Shown here piece after piece: positions 47,157 to 56,482 of a stretch of DNA of 64,000 nucleotides. Where the stretch lies: positions 1 to 64,000 of the forward strand of contig CANFZM010000002.1 in the NCBI GenBank assembly GCA_947451525.1. Direction: 5' to 3'. Under the pieces are notes generated by a model that worked only from the letters and a program-made list of their open reading frames with translations, was not told the DNA's origin and ran no database searches. Source of the stretch: Flavobacteriaceae bacterium. Its GTDB lineage: Bacteria; Bacteroidota; Bacteroidia; Flavobacteriales; Flavobacteriaceae. The position numbers and the translations under genes are program-made. Position 1 is the stretch's first letter. Each line of letters opens with the position of its first letter.

Positions 47157-47825
47157 ATGGCAAAAATATTAATTATAGAAGATGAAATAGGAATTTCTAA
47201 TTTTTTAACCCAAGGTTTGGAAGAAGAAGGATATGAGATTATTGTGGCTAATAATGGGCATACAGGTTTAGAATTGGCACTAAACTCTGGTGCAGATTTA
47301 ATTTTATTGGATTGGATGTTGCCAAAAATGTCTGGAATTGAAGTTTGCAAAAAGATTAGAGAAAAAAATAAGCAAGTTCCAATTTTATTTTTAACTGCTA
47401 GAGATACCATTCAAGAAACTATTGAAGGATTAAAGGAAGGTGCAAATGATTATATCAAGAAACCTTTTAGTTTTGAAGAATTATTAGAGCGAATTAAAAT
47501 TCATTTTAGAAATAGTACTTCAGATGAAATGCTAACTTTAGGTACTATAAAAATAAATCTTGCAAAGCACGAGGTTACTTGTAATGATAAAATAGTGTCT
47601 TTTACCCAACGCGAATATGAACTTTTAACCTATTTAGTAAAAAATAAAGGTAGAGTTTGTACAAGAACCGAAATAATAGAAAAGGTTTGGAATATTTATT
47701 TTGAATACGATACCGGAGTTATTGATGTTTTTATGAATTCCATCAGAAAAAAACTAAATATTAACAAAGACAACGATTGTGTAAAAACCATCCGAGGTGT
47801 AGGATATATTGCTAACGATATTTAA
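47157..47825 (+). CDS. OmpR-family response regulator
   Basis: ILIIEDEIGISNFL, LILLDWMLPKMSG, KKPFSFEELL; winged-helix C-terminus TIRGVGYIAND. Confidence 0.95.
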   Translation: MAKILIIEDEIGISNFLTQGLEEEGYEIIVANNGHTGLELALNSGADLILLDWMLPKMSGIEVCKKIREKNKQVPILFLTARDTIQETIEGLKEGANDYIKKPFSFEELLERIKIHFRNSTSDEMLTLGTIKINLAKHEVTCNDKIVSFTQREYELLTYLVKNKGRVCTRTEIIEKVWNIYFEYDTGVIDVFMNSIRKKLNINKDNDCVKTIRGVGYIANDI

Positions 47826-47827
47826 TT

Positions 47828-49213
47828 ATGAATAATTTTTCTTTAAAAAATCGAATAGCGTTTTACTATATTATATCTGCAGCATTATTAATTTTTGTTG
47901 TATTTTTCTCTATTTATAATATTGTTTCTATAACAGTAAATAAAAACATAAACGACCATTTATTGTCTGAGGTAAAAGAATACCAACATAAATTAAGTTA
48001 TGAAGAAGATGAAGAAATAGAGTTTATTGATCACGAAGAATGGGAAAATAGAGAACATAATGAAGTATTTGTAGATCCTGTTTTCTTACAAATAACCAAT
48101 CCAGATGGAACTGTAATTGAGAAATCGGGAAACCTTAAGAATAAAGAATTATTATTTGAAAAGAAACTTAAGATTCAAAGAATATCTAACTTTAAGTTTA
48201 CGGGTAAAAGTATTCGTCAAATTCAAGTTCCCTTATTTAATAATGAAAAAATTATTGGGTATTTAATGGTTGCTGTTTCAATTGAAGAAGAAAATGCAAT
48301 TCAAGAAAAATTAAGTACTATTTTATTCATACTTTTTCCATTCGTTTTAGTTTTATTATTTTTTATAGCCCAATTTATTGCTGGTAGAAGTATCAAACCT
48401 ATTAATTCTATAATTGCTGTATCCGATTCTATTAATAACAACAATTTAAAGACTAGAATTCCTTTACCTAAAAACAAAGACGAATTATATAAACTTTCCA
48501 AAACAATTAATAATCTTTTAGATAGAATTGCAAATACTATTGAAAGGGAAAAACAATTTACCTCGGATGCTTCCCATGAATTAAGAACACCATTAGCGGT
48601 AATTAAAGGTACTTTGGAAGTTTTAATACGCAAGCCTCGAAATACAGAAGAATACCAACAAAAAGTAAATTTTTGTATATCTGAAGTGGATAGGATGAAT
48701 AATTTGGTAGATCAATTACTGCTTCTTGCACGATTGGAAAATCAAAAACTATTTCTTAGAATTGAAAAGCAAAATTTAAATGAATTAGTTAATGAAATAG
48801 TCTTCCATTTTGCTGGTAAACTGCAAGAAAAACAAATCTCAATTTCTCTAAATAATAAAAATTCCTATTTCATAAATACCGATAAATACTTACTTACTAT
48901 AGTTCTTCAGAATTTAATTTCAAATGCCATTAAATATTCTAAAACAAATGGCACAATTATAATTGATACAGAAAAAGTAGATACTAAAACAATTTTGAAA
49001 ATTTCAGATGAAGGAATTGGTATTGCAAAAGATGAAATTGATAAAGTATTCAATGCATTTTACAGAACAACTTATTCAACAAATCACCCCGAAATTGAAG
49101 GAATAGGTCTAGGCTTATCAATAGCAAAAAGATTATGTGATATTTTAAATATTGAATTAGGAATAACTAGCGAAGAAAATAAAGGAACTACTTTAAACTT
49201 AAGTATTAATTAA
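47828..49213 (+). CDS. HAMP-containing sensor histidine kinase
   Basis: SDASHELRTPLAVIKGTLEVL (H box), NLISNAIKYS, DEGIGIAKDE, GLGLSIAKRLCD. Confidence 0.95.
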   Translation: MNNFSLKNRIAFYYIISAALLIFVVFFSIYNIVSITVNKNINDHLLSEVKEYQHKLSYEEDEEIEFIDHEEWENREHNEVFVDPVFLQITNPDGTVIEKSGNLKNKELLFEKKLKIQRISNFKFTGKSIRQIQVPLFNNEKIIGYLMVAVSIEEENAIQEKLSTILFILFPFVLVLLFFIAQFIAGRSIKPINSIIAVSDSINNNNLKTRIPLPKNKDELYKLSKTINNLLDRIANTIEREKQFTSDASHELRTPLAVIKGTLEVLIRKPRNTEEYQQKVNFCISEVDRMNNLVDQLLLLARLENQKLFLRIEKQNLNELVNEIVFHFAGKLQEKQISISLNNKNSYFINTDKYLLTIVLQNLISNAIKYSKTNGTIIIDTEKVDTKTILKISDEGIGIAKDEIDKVFNAFYRTTYSTNHPEIEGIGLGLSIAKRLCDILNIELGITSEENKGTTLNLSIN

Positions 49214-49278
49214 CTTAAATTTTAACTTAATTTGTATTAAAATAAGTAACTTTAAAGTAATCTTTAAATATAGAAATT

Positions 49279-49764
49279 ATGAATGATGCACATTTACATA
49301 TGGTGGTGAACCACTTTCCTATTATTGGAATTATTTTGGGGTTAGGCGTTTTAATTATTGGAGTTGTACTTAAAAACAAGACGGTAATAAATACAGCTTA
49401 CGGATTGTTTATTGTAGGTGCAATTTTTGCTGCTTTGAGTATGGCAACTGGAGACGGTGCTGAAGAAATGGTAGAAAATTTTCCAAATATCGGCAAACAA
49501 ATTATCCATGAACATGAAGAAATTGCAGAAAAACTCGCTCTTGTTTTATATATTTTAGGAGTGGTTTCTCTTATTGGATGGTATCTAAATATTAAAAATC
49601 ATTCTAAAGCGGCTTTAGTTTCATTTCTTGCTATTACTTTAGCAATCGTTGGAGTTTTCCTCGCGCAACAAACAGGTACTACAGGAGGAGAAATACGCCA
49701 TACTGAAATAAGACCAACAAATACTACAACCGTTATACCAACAGAAGAAAACGAAGATAAATAA
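49279..49764 (+). CDS. DUF2231-like membrane protein
   Basis: HLHMVVNHFPIIGIILGLGVLIIG; four predicted TM segments. Confidence 0.65.
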   Translation: MNDAHLHMVVNHFPIIGIILGLGVLIIGVVLKNKTVINTAYGLFIVGAIFAALSMATGDGAEEMVENFPNIGKQIIHEHEEIAEKLALVLYILGVVSLIGWYLNIKNHSKAALVSFLAITLAIVGVFLAQQTGTTGGEIRHTEIRPTNTTTVIPTEENEDK

Positions 49765-49770
49765 TCAATC

Positions 49771-50166
49771 TTAGTTTTTCTCTAATAATTGCAATTGACT
49801 CTTCCATCTTTCTATAAGCATCGTAATTATACGCTTATTTAAATTGGAAGAGTTTTTTGTATATTCTATATACTCTTCTACCGAAAATAAGCCAACAACA
49901 ACTCCAATAAGTTGGTTTCTAAAAGCAATATCCGTTGTGGTTGCCTTTTCAATATAACTACATTTTTTGTCTAAGGATAAAGTAAAAAAAACATTTTTAT
50001 TCCTAGTGGCATAACTAATAAATAGTTGTAACAATAGGTTATTTTGAAATTTCAAAATAGGGCGGAGGGTGTTGTTTTGAAACATCTCATCAGTTGACAT
50101 TCCTTCAGTTACCTTACCTAATGTTTCGTTTCTTAATTCTATAACTTGTGTATCTCTATCTTTCAT
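49771..50166 (-). CDS. Hypothetical protein
   Basis: 131-aa ORF with no recognised motif. Confidence 0.5.
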   Translation of the reverse strand: MKDRDTQVIELRNETLGKVTEGMSTDEMFQNNTLRPILKFQNNLLLQLFISYATRNKNVFFTLSLDKKCSYIEKATTTDIAFRNQLIGVVVGLFSVEEYIEYTKNSSNLNKRIITMLIERWKSQLQLLEKN

Positions 50167-50179
50167 TTTCTTGGAATAA

Positions 50180-50210
50180 AAAAGCCTCTGTTTTTAAAAC
50201 AGAGGCTTTC
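50180..50210. terminator. Terminator hairpin between two minus-strand genes
   Basis: aaaaagcctctgtttttaaaacagaggcttt. Confidence 0.75.
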
Positions 50211-50230
50211 ATTAAATATAAATTATTGTA

Positions 50231-51571
50231 TTATTTTCTTACTTTAAAAGTTACTCTTCTAACAACTTTTCTCGCTTCTTCAGAAGTAACGTCTACTGAA
50301 GTATCTTCTCCAGAAGAAATTACAGTTAATCTTGAAGCATCAATACCAGATTTAATTAAAACAGATTTAACTGCTTCAGCACGATCTTTAGAAAGTTTAA
50401 GGTTACGATCATTAGCACCAATTTCATCTGCGTGACCTATAATGCTAATAGATTCAGTAGGGTTGTTTTTCAAATATGTTCTAATAAAATCAATACCTTC
50501 AGTAGAAACATTAGTAGGATTAACTTTACCTGTATCAAAATATGTAGCAACATAACCATCATTAATAAAACGTTGTACCATTTCAACATTATTGGCTTTA
50601 GTAGTTTCTTTATTGTTTTGATCAATAAATCTTTCTAATTCATCCGGAACACCATTTCTGTTAATATCAACCATTCTTCCTTTGGTATCTACAGCCACTC
50701 CAGCAACTGAATTGTTTTCTTGATCTAAATAATCAGGAACACCATCTTTATCAGTATCATTCATAAGAGTTTCAACATCATTTATCTTTTTTTGCATTGA
50801 CTCAATTTGAACTAAATTTTTATCTTTAATTACAGCCCAATCTCCATGCATCTTGTTTTTCCCTAAAGAGTAGGTAAGTCCAGCTGACATAGAAACCAAT
50901 TGACCAGATAAGTTATTAGAATCATCAGAATAAGCACCATCCCAAGCAAAATGTTGTCTTAAATTGGTTACAATAGAAATGTCAGTAATAAAAGAAACTC
51001 TTTTAGTCAATCTTAATTGTGGTGAAAAACCAACAATTAAACCTCCGTTATATTCTTTTAAACCTGAGTTATGGTTACGAACCATCAAAGTTGGATTGGT
51101 TAAACTCATTTCATTTGCAGTAAGAGGTCTCATTTGTGACACTTGAATTCCTCCATGAAGTAACAACCCAAAACGTCCACTAGGTTTCTCAATATTAAAT
51201 AACCTAGAAGCATTAATAACACCTTGAAAACCTAAAGTATACATTTTCATTTCAAAAGGTAAACTAATTGTATTTTTATTATTAACCAAATCCAAATATC
51301 CAATATCCATTTTTAATCCAAACACTGGACTTATCATATAACGTACTCCCAAATTATAAGAGTTTACAGTTATACTTCCAATAAACTTATCATTATTACT
51401 AGAAAAATAACCGTTGGTATATGGTTTAATTCCTTTAGCTTGACCTGCACTAAATTCAATGGTTAGTTTATTGAATTCTGATGAAATAGTGTCTTTTTCT
51501 ATTTTATTTTCTTGTGAGTAACCAGAAAAACCAGAAAATATTAATAAAGACAGAATAGTAACTTTTTTCAT
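50231..51571 (-). CDS. OmpA family outer-membrane protein with thrombospondin type 3-like repeats
   Basis: DTDKDGVPDYLDQE, DINRNGVPDELE; C-terminal OmpA peptidoglycan-binding ISIIGHADEIGANDRNLKLSKDRAEAVKSVLI. Confidence 0.92.
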   Translation of the reverse strand: MKKVTILSLLIFSGFSGYSQENKIEKDTISSEFNKLTIEFSAGQAKGIKPYTNGYFSSNNDKFIGSITVNSYNLGVRYMISPVFGLKMDIGYLDLVNNKNTISLPFEMKMYTLGFQGVINASRLFNIEKPSGRFGLLLHGGIQVSQMRPLTANEMSLTNPTLMVRNHNSGLKEYNGGLIVGFSPQLRLTKRVSFITDISIVTNLRQHFAWDGAYSDDSNNLSGQLVSMSAGLTYSLGKNKMHGDWAVIKDKNLVQIESMQKKINDVETLMNDTDKDGVPDYLDQENNSVAGVAVDTKGRMVDINRNGVPDELERFIDQNNKETTKANNVEMVQRFINDGYVATYFDTGKVNPTNVSTEGIDFIRTYLKNNPTESISIIGHADEIGANDRNLKLSKDRAEAVKSVLIKSGIDASRLTVISSGEDTSVDVTSEEARKVVRRVTFKVRK

Positions 51572-51695
51572 AATTTAAGTTTATGTATTAAATTTCGGAA
51601 TTATCTCACAAATATAAGGGTTTAGATTAAAGGAACAACTTTTTTCACTATTAAATCTTTAATTTTTATTAATTTTGTAAGGTAAAATTTAAATT

Positions 51696-52118
51696 ATGAG
51701 AGTTTCTTTTATTTTTGTTACAGTAGATATAATTTTATTTAAAGAAGTTTCTAATAAAAATTTAATTCTTTTGATAAAAAGAAAAAATGAACCTTTTAAA
51801 GATTGTTGGGCTTTACCTGGTGGATTTGTAGATGAAAATGAAGATTTAAAGGTTGCTGCAATAAGAGAACTTCATGAAGAAACTCAAATTGAAATAGAGA
51901 ATTTAGAACAACTTAAAGCCTTCGGAAAACCTTTTCGAGATCCAAGAAGTCATGTGGTTTCTATAGCATATACTGGTTTTGTTTCTCCCGAGACAAATGC
52001 AATTGCAAGTGATGATGCTAAAGAAGCGAAATGGTTTTCGGTTAATGATTTGCCAAAATTAGCTTTTGACCATGATGAAATCATTAATTTCGCATTGTTA
52101 AAACATAAAATAAAATGA
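51696..52118 (+). CDS. NUDIX hydrolase
   Basis: GGFVDENEDLKVAAIRELHEETQIEIE Nudix box. Confidence 0.93.
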   Translation: MRVSFIFVTVDIILFKEVSNKNLILLIKRKNEPFKDCWALPGGFVDENEDLKVAAIRELHEETQIEIENLEQLKAFGKPFRDPRSHVVSIAYTGFVSPETNAIASDDAKEAKWFSVNDLPKLAFDHDEIINFALLKHKIK

Positions 52119-52516
52119 GATTTCATACAAGAAAATGGGTTAAACCCGAAGATTTAAACCCAAACAGTACTTTATTTGGCGGACGATTACTTGCCTGGAT
52201 TGATGAAGAAATTGCTTTGTATGCAATTATTCAATTGGAAAGTCCAAGAATTGTCACTAAACACATGTCGGAAATTAATTTTAGAAGTTCTGCTAAACAA
52301 GGCGATATAGTTGAAATAGGTATTGATGTTTTAAAATTTGGCACCACTTCGATAACATTAACCTGCGAGGTGCGAAATATGATGACTAAAGAAACTATAA
52401 TTACTATTGATCAAATAACTATGGTAAGTGTTAGTTTAGAAGGAAAACCACAAGCCCACGGCAAAACAAAAATAGAATTTGTTGAAGACCGACTAAAAAA
52501 TAATATTATTATATAG
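52115..52516 (+). CDS. Acyl-CoA thioesterase (hotdog fold)
   Basis: LNPNSTLFGGRLLAWIDEEIALYA; INFRSSAKQGDIVEIGIDVLKFGTTSITL. Confidence 0.9.
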   Translation: MRFHTRKWVKPEDLNPNSTLFGGRLLAWIDEEIALYAIIQLESPRIVTKHMSEINFRSSAKQGDIVEIGIDVLKFGTTSITLTCEVRNMMTKETIITIDQITMVSVSLEGKPQAHGKTKIEFVEDRLKNNIII

Positions 52517-53759
52517 TTTTATCTGTAGACATTTCATAAACCTCTAAGTCGAAATAGGCTATAGAAGCAATGATATGATCAAATATGTCAGCCATTAAAT
52601 ATTCGTATTGTTCAAATCGCTGGTCTTTGGAGAATGCATAAATTTCTAATGGAATTCCTTGCGCAGTTGGTTGCAACTGTCTGCAAATCAATATCATATT
52701 TTTATTTATTCCTGGGTAATTTTCTAAATAATTGGTAATATATTTTCTAAACAACCCAAAATTTGTAATATTCCTGCCATTAATAGGTAAAGATTTATCT
52801 ACATTATAGGTCTTGTTGTATTTATTAATTTCCAATTGTTTGCTTTCAATATAATGAGAAATTAATTGGATTTTTTTCATTTTAAGCAACTCTTCTTCAT
52901 TTAGAAAACGAATACTTTTGGCTTGAATTAAGATATGTCTCTTAATTCTTCTTCCATCCGAATTTAGCATTCCTCTCCAATTTCTAAAAGAATCAGAAAT
53001 CAAACTATAAGTAGGAATAGTGGTTGTTGTATTATCAAAATTTCTAACTTTTACAGTTGCTAAATTGATCTCAATAACATCACCATCTGCTCCAAATTTA
53101 TCAAAGGTAATCCAATCGCCAATTCGAACCATATCGTTTAAAGATACCTGAACACTAGCAACAAATCCAAGTATAGTATCCCTAAAAATTAAAATTATTA
53201 TTGCCGAGATGGCTCCTAATATTCCTAATAAAGTGTTTTTATTTATGTCAAAAATTTCAGAAATAATTTCACCAACACTAAATATCCAAAGCACAATCAT
53301 AATTACTTGAATGTAACTATCAATTGGCTTATCACTAAAACGGGGTTGTTCTTTTAAAAAATCACTAGTGGCTTTTAAAATACTTCGAACAATCCATAAA
53401 GACAATAAGACGATGTAAACTCCTACCATTTTTCCGAAAACAGATTCCCAATAATCGTATTTTTCTAAAATTACAGGTACCGATTTGTAGATAAATAAAA
53501 ACGGAATTAAATGCGCAATATATTTGGCTGTTTGATTGGAAACCAACAAATCATCAAAATTAGTTTTGGTTTTTTTGGCGACAATAGCCATTAAAGAAAT
53601 CAAAACTAATCGAAAAATCACATAAATAATATAAGATAAAATACACAGAACGAATATATTAATAATTAAACTAATATAAGACGCTACAAGATCTCCCAAA
53701 GAAATTTTGCGTAACAATGGGTACAACCAACTGAATATTTTTTCTAAAAAATTATGCAT
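52509..53759 (-). CDS. MscS-family mechanosensitive ion channel
   Basis: FVASVQVSLNDMVRIGDWI ... GDVIEINLATVKVRNFDNTTTTIPTYSLISDSFRNW. Confidence 0.92.
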   Translation of the reverse strand: MHNFLEKIFSWLYPLLRKISLGDLVASYISLIINIFVLCILSYIIYVIFRLVLISLMAIVAKKTKTNFDDLLVSNQTAKYIAHLIPFLFIYKSVPVILEKYDYWESVFGKMVGVYIVLLSLWIVRSILKATSDFLKEQPRFSDKPIDSYIQVIMIVLWIFSVGEIISEIFDINKNTLLGILGAISAIIILIFRDTILGFVASVQVSLNDMVRIGDWITFDKFGADGDVIEINLATVKVRNFDNTTTTIPTYSLISDSFRNWRGMLNSDGRRIKRHILIQAKSIRFLNEEELLKMKKIQLISHYIESKQLEINKYNKTYNVDKSLPINGRNITNFGLFRKYITNYLENYPGINKNMILICRQLQPTAQGIPLEIYAFSKDQRFEQYEYLMADIFDHIIASIAYFDLEVYEMSTDKTI

Positions 53760-54036
53760 TTTTCAAATATTTTTTTTCGATAAAAAAAGCACCAAACGGA
53801 ATAAGAGAGCCTAAAATTACTATTAATAAATCTTTAATTGCCCAATTCAGTTTGCTTTTTACCATAAAAGTTAAGAAAAGATAACTAATAAAAAGTAGGC
53901 CGTGGCTCATGCCAATTGGGAATAATAAGATTTTGTATAATATTATGTTGTTAGGTTTAATAAATAACATATTTGCTAGTAATATTAAATAGGAAAACCC
54001 TTCTGAAATTGCAATAATTTTAAAAAATTTAATCAT
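53752..54036 (-). CDS. DUF3817 family membrane protein
   Basis: Start re-set to MIKFFKIIAISEGFSYLILL; PIGMSHGLLFISYL; GSLIPFGAFFIEKKYL. Confidence 0.85.
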   Translation of the reverse strand: MIKFFKIIAISEGFSYLILLANMLFIKPNNIILYKILLFPIGMSHGLLFISYLFLTFMVKSKLNWAIKDLLIVILGSLIPFGAFFIEKKYLKNA

Positions 54037-54125
54037 TTTGTTTCTTTTGATTTGCAAAATTAAGTAATAACCTTAAGATTAAAACTACAAAGTGAGTTAC
54101 TTTTGCAATTATTTAGCATTTAGTT

Positions 54126-54641
54126 ATGAGCAAACGAGATTTGAAAAAATACTTATCGGAATTAAATAAAGAACAACTAGAAGAACAAATCATAGAATTA
54201 TATGATAAATTTAAAGAGGTTAAAGTTTATTATGACTTTGTATTTAACCCAAAAGAAAATAATCTAGTAAAGGAAGCAAAACTCAAAATTACCAATGAGT
54301 ATTATCCGGTAAGGGGTAAAAAACCTAAAATGCGGAGATCTACTGCTCAAAAATTTATTAAACATTTTATTTTGTTAGGCGTTGATGTTTATGTCATTGC
54401 AGATATTATGCTATATAATATTGAAATTGCACAAACACTTTCTTCAGAAAAAGAAATTAAACAAGAAGCATTCTATAAAAGTATGCTTAACTCTTTTCAA
54501 CAAGCAATAAGTTTTATTATTGAAAAAGGTGTTTTAGAAGATTTTAAGAGTAGAGTAGTGGCTATTCAAGAAGAAACTAATTCTCAAGAATGGATTAATA
54601 AATACGAGTTCAATAGTATTATTGAGCGATTTGATTATTAA
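54126..54641 (+). CDS. DUF6155 family protein
   Basis: MSKRDLKKYLSELNKEQLEEQIIELYDKFKEVKVYYDFVFNPKEN. Confidence 0.7.
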   Translation: MSKRDLKKYLSELNKEQLEEQIIELYDKFKEVKVYYDFVFNPKENNLVKEAKLKITNEYYPVRGKKPKMRRSTAQKFIKHFILLGVDVYVIADIMLYNIEIAQTLSSEKEIKQEAFYKSMLNSFQQAISFIIEKGVLEDFKSRVVAIQEETNSQEWINKYEFNSIIERFDY

Positions 54642-54714
54642 TTTATTTATTATTGAAAAATATCATGGTGAAACCTTTTTTTAGGTGTAATTTTGCAAAA
54701 TTGTACAAATTACC

Positions 54715-56253
54715 ATGCCTAAAAAAGATTTACTTGCCGAAATTGAAGGAAAAAAAGAACTTTATGGATACCAAATTGGTGACATAGATAAGATCTTTGA
54801 GCGTTTAGATAATGCCCCTCACAATTATCATTTACTTTACCAATTACCAACAGGTGGTGGGAAAACTGTTATTTTTTCAGAAATTACTAGACGCTATCTA
54901 AAACAACATAATAAAAAAGTTGTTGTTTTAACTCATAGAATCGAACTCTGTAAGCAAACATCTAAGATGCTTAAGGCATTTGATGTTAAAAATAAAATCA
55001 TCAATAGTACTATTAAAGAATTACCAGATCAAGAAGAATATTCTTGTTTTGTAGCAATGATTGAAACTCTAAAGAATCGACTAAATGACGAAAAATTAGA
55101 GATAGAAGATGTTGGTTTAGTGATAATTGACGAGGCTCACTTCAACTCATTTAGAAAGTTATTTAGTGCCTTTGGTAATGCTTTTATTCTTGGAGTTACA
55201 GCAACTCCTTTAAGTTCGAATATCAAATTACCGATGTATGAAAACTACAACGAATTGATTGTTGGAGATACCATTCAAAATCTTATTCAAAACGGATTTT
55301 TAGCAAACGCAACAACTTATAGCTATGACGTTGGTTTGACTTCTCTAAAAGTTGGTATAAATGGAGACTATACCGTTAAATCATCGGATGATTTGTATAG
55401 TAATATGGTAATGCAAGAAAAACTATTGCATGCTTATACTGAAAAATGCTTGGGCAAAAAAACCTTAATTTTCAATAATGGAATAAACACCTCGTTGCAT
55501 GTTTATGAAAGTTTTAGAACTGCAGGTTATAATATAAGACACTTAGATAATACAACCACTGTAGAAGAACGAAAAGATATATTGCATTGGTTTAAGAAAA
55601 CTCCAGATGCAATTTTAACTTCCGTTGGAATACTAACAACAGGATTTGATGAACCAACTGTAGAAGCAATCATATTAAATAGAGCAACTAAGTCGCTAAC
55701 TTTGTATTTTCAAATGATTGGTCGTGGATCAAGAAAATTACCTCATAAGGATAATTTTACCGTTATTGATTTAGGAAACAATGCTTTACGGTTTGGATTA
55801 TGGAATAATCCTATAGATTGGCAGCATATTTTTAAATCACCAGAATATTATTTAGAAAGTCTTCGAGAGGATGCTGATATTGAAAGTAATTTCAAATATG
55901 TAATGCCGCCTGAATTACTAGCTAAATTTAATAAATCTACAGATATTTCTATGGATGTTATGGAAGAGTTTAAATTTACAATAAAAAATAATTTAAAAGC
56001 CAAAACTATCATTGAAAAATCTTTAGAACAACATGCCAATATGTGTGTTGAAAATACCGAAGATTTAATTTCTGCAAGAAAACTATCTAAAGAACTTAAT
56101 GATGATATTGAATTTAGAATTCGACAATATTGTACTTGTTTAGGAAACGTTACCAAAAACTATAGAAGTTGGTTAATAGAAGATTATAGTTTAAAATTAA
56201 CCATTGCAATTGGTAGAATTTACAGAATAAAAGTCATGAATGAAGCAGATTAA
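54715..56253 (+). CDS. SF2 DEAD/DEAH-box helicase
   Basis: QLPTGGGKTVIF, IIDEAHFNSF, GVTATPLSS, QMIGRGSRK. Confidence 0.93.
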   Translation: MPKKDLLAEIEGKKELYGYQIGDIDKIFERLDNAPHNYHLLYQLPTGGGKTVIFSEITRRYLKQHNKKVVVLTHRIELCKQTSKMLKAFDVKNKIINSTIKELPDQEEYSCFVAMIETLKNRLNDEKLEIEDVGLVIIDEAHFNSFRKLFSAFGNAFILGVTATPLSSNIKLPMYENYNELIVGDTIQNLIQNGFLANATTYSYDVGLTSLKVGINGDYTVKSSDDLYSNMVMQEKLLHAYTEKCLGKKTLIFNNGINTSLHVYESFRTAGYNIRHLDNTTTVEERKDILHWFKKTPDAILTSVGILTTGFDEPTVEAIILNRATKSLTLYFQMIGRGSRKLPHKDNFTVIDLGNNALRFGLWNNPIDWQHIFKSPEYYLESLREDADIESNFKYVMPPELLAKFNKSTDISMDVMEEFKFTIKNNLKAKTIIEKSLEQHANMCVENTEDLISARKLSKELNDDIEFRIRQYCTCLGNVTKNYRSWLIEDYSLKLTIAIGRIYRIKVMNEAD

Positions 56254-56271
56254 TAACCTATCTATTTTGCA

Positions 56272-56305
<34 letters not shown>

Positions 56306-56482
56306 GAATTTATTATTTACCCACTATTATTACTCATTTTTTATTGTTTTATAAAACAAAGATAAATAATAATTGAATTTGTATGACACTTATTTAATTA
56401 TTAGAAACTTAAATAAATATTATCGATTCCTAGCATATCTTTATTAATTTTGTAGTATATTTAATTATATAATTTATCAGTC

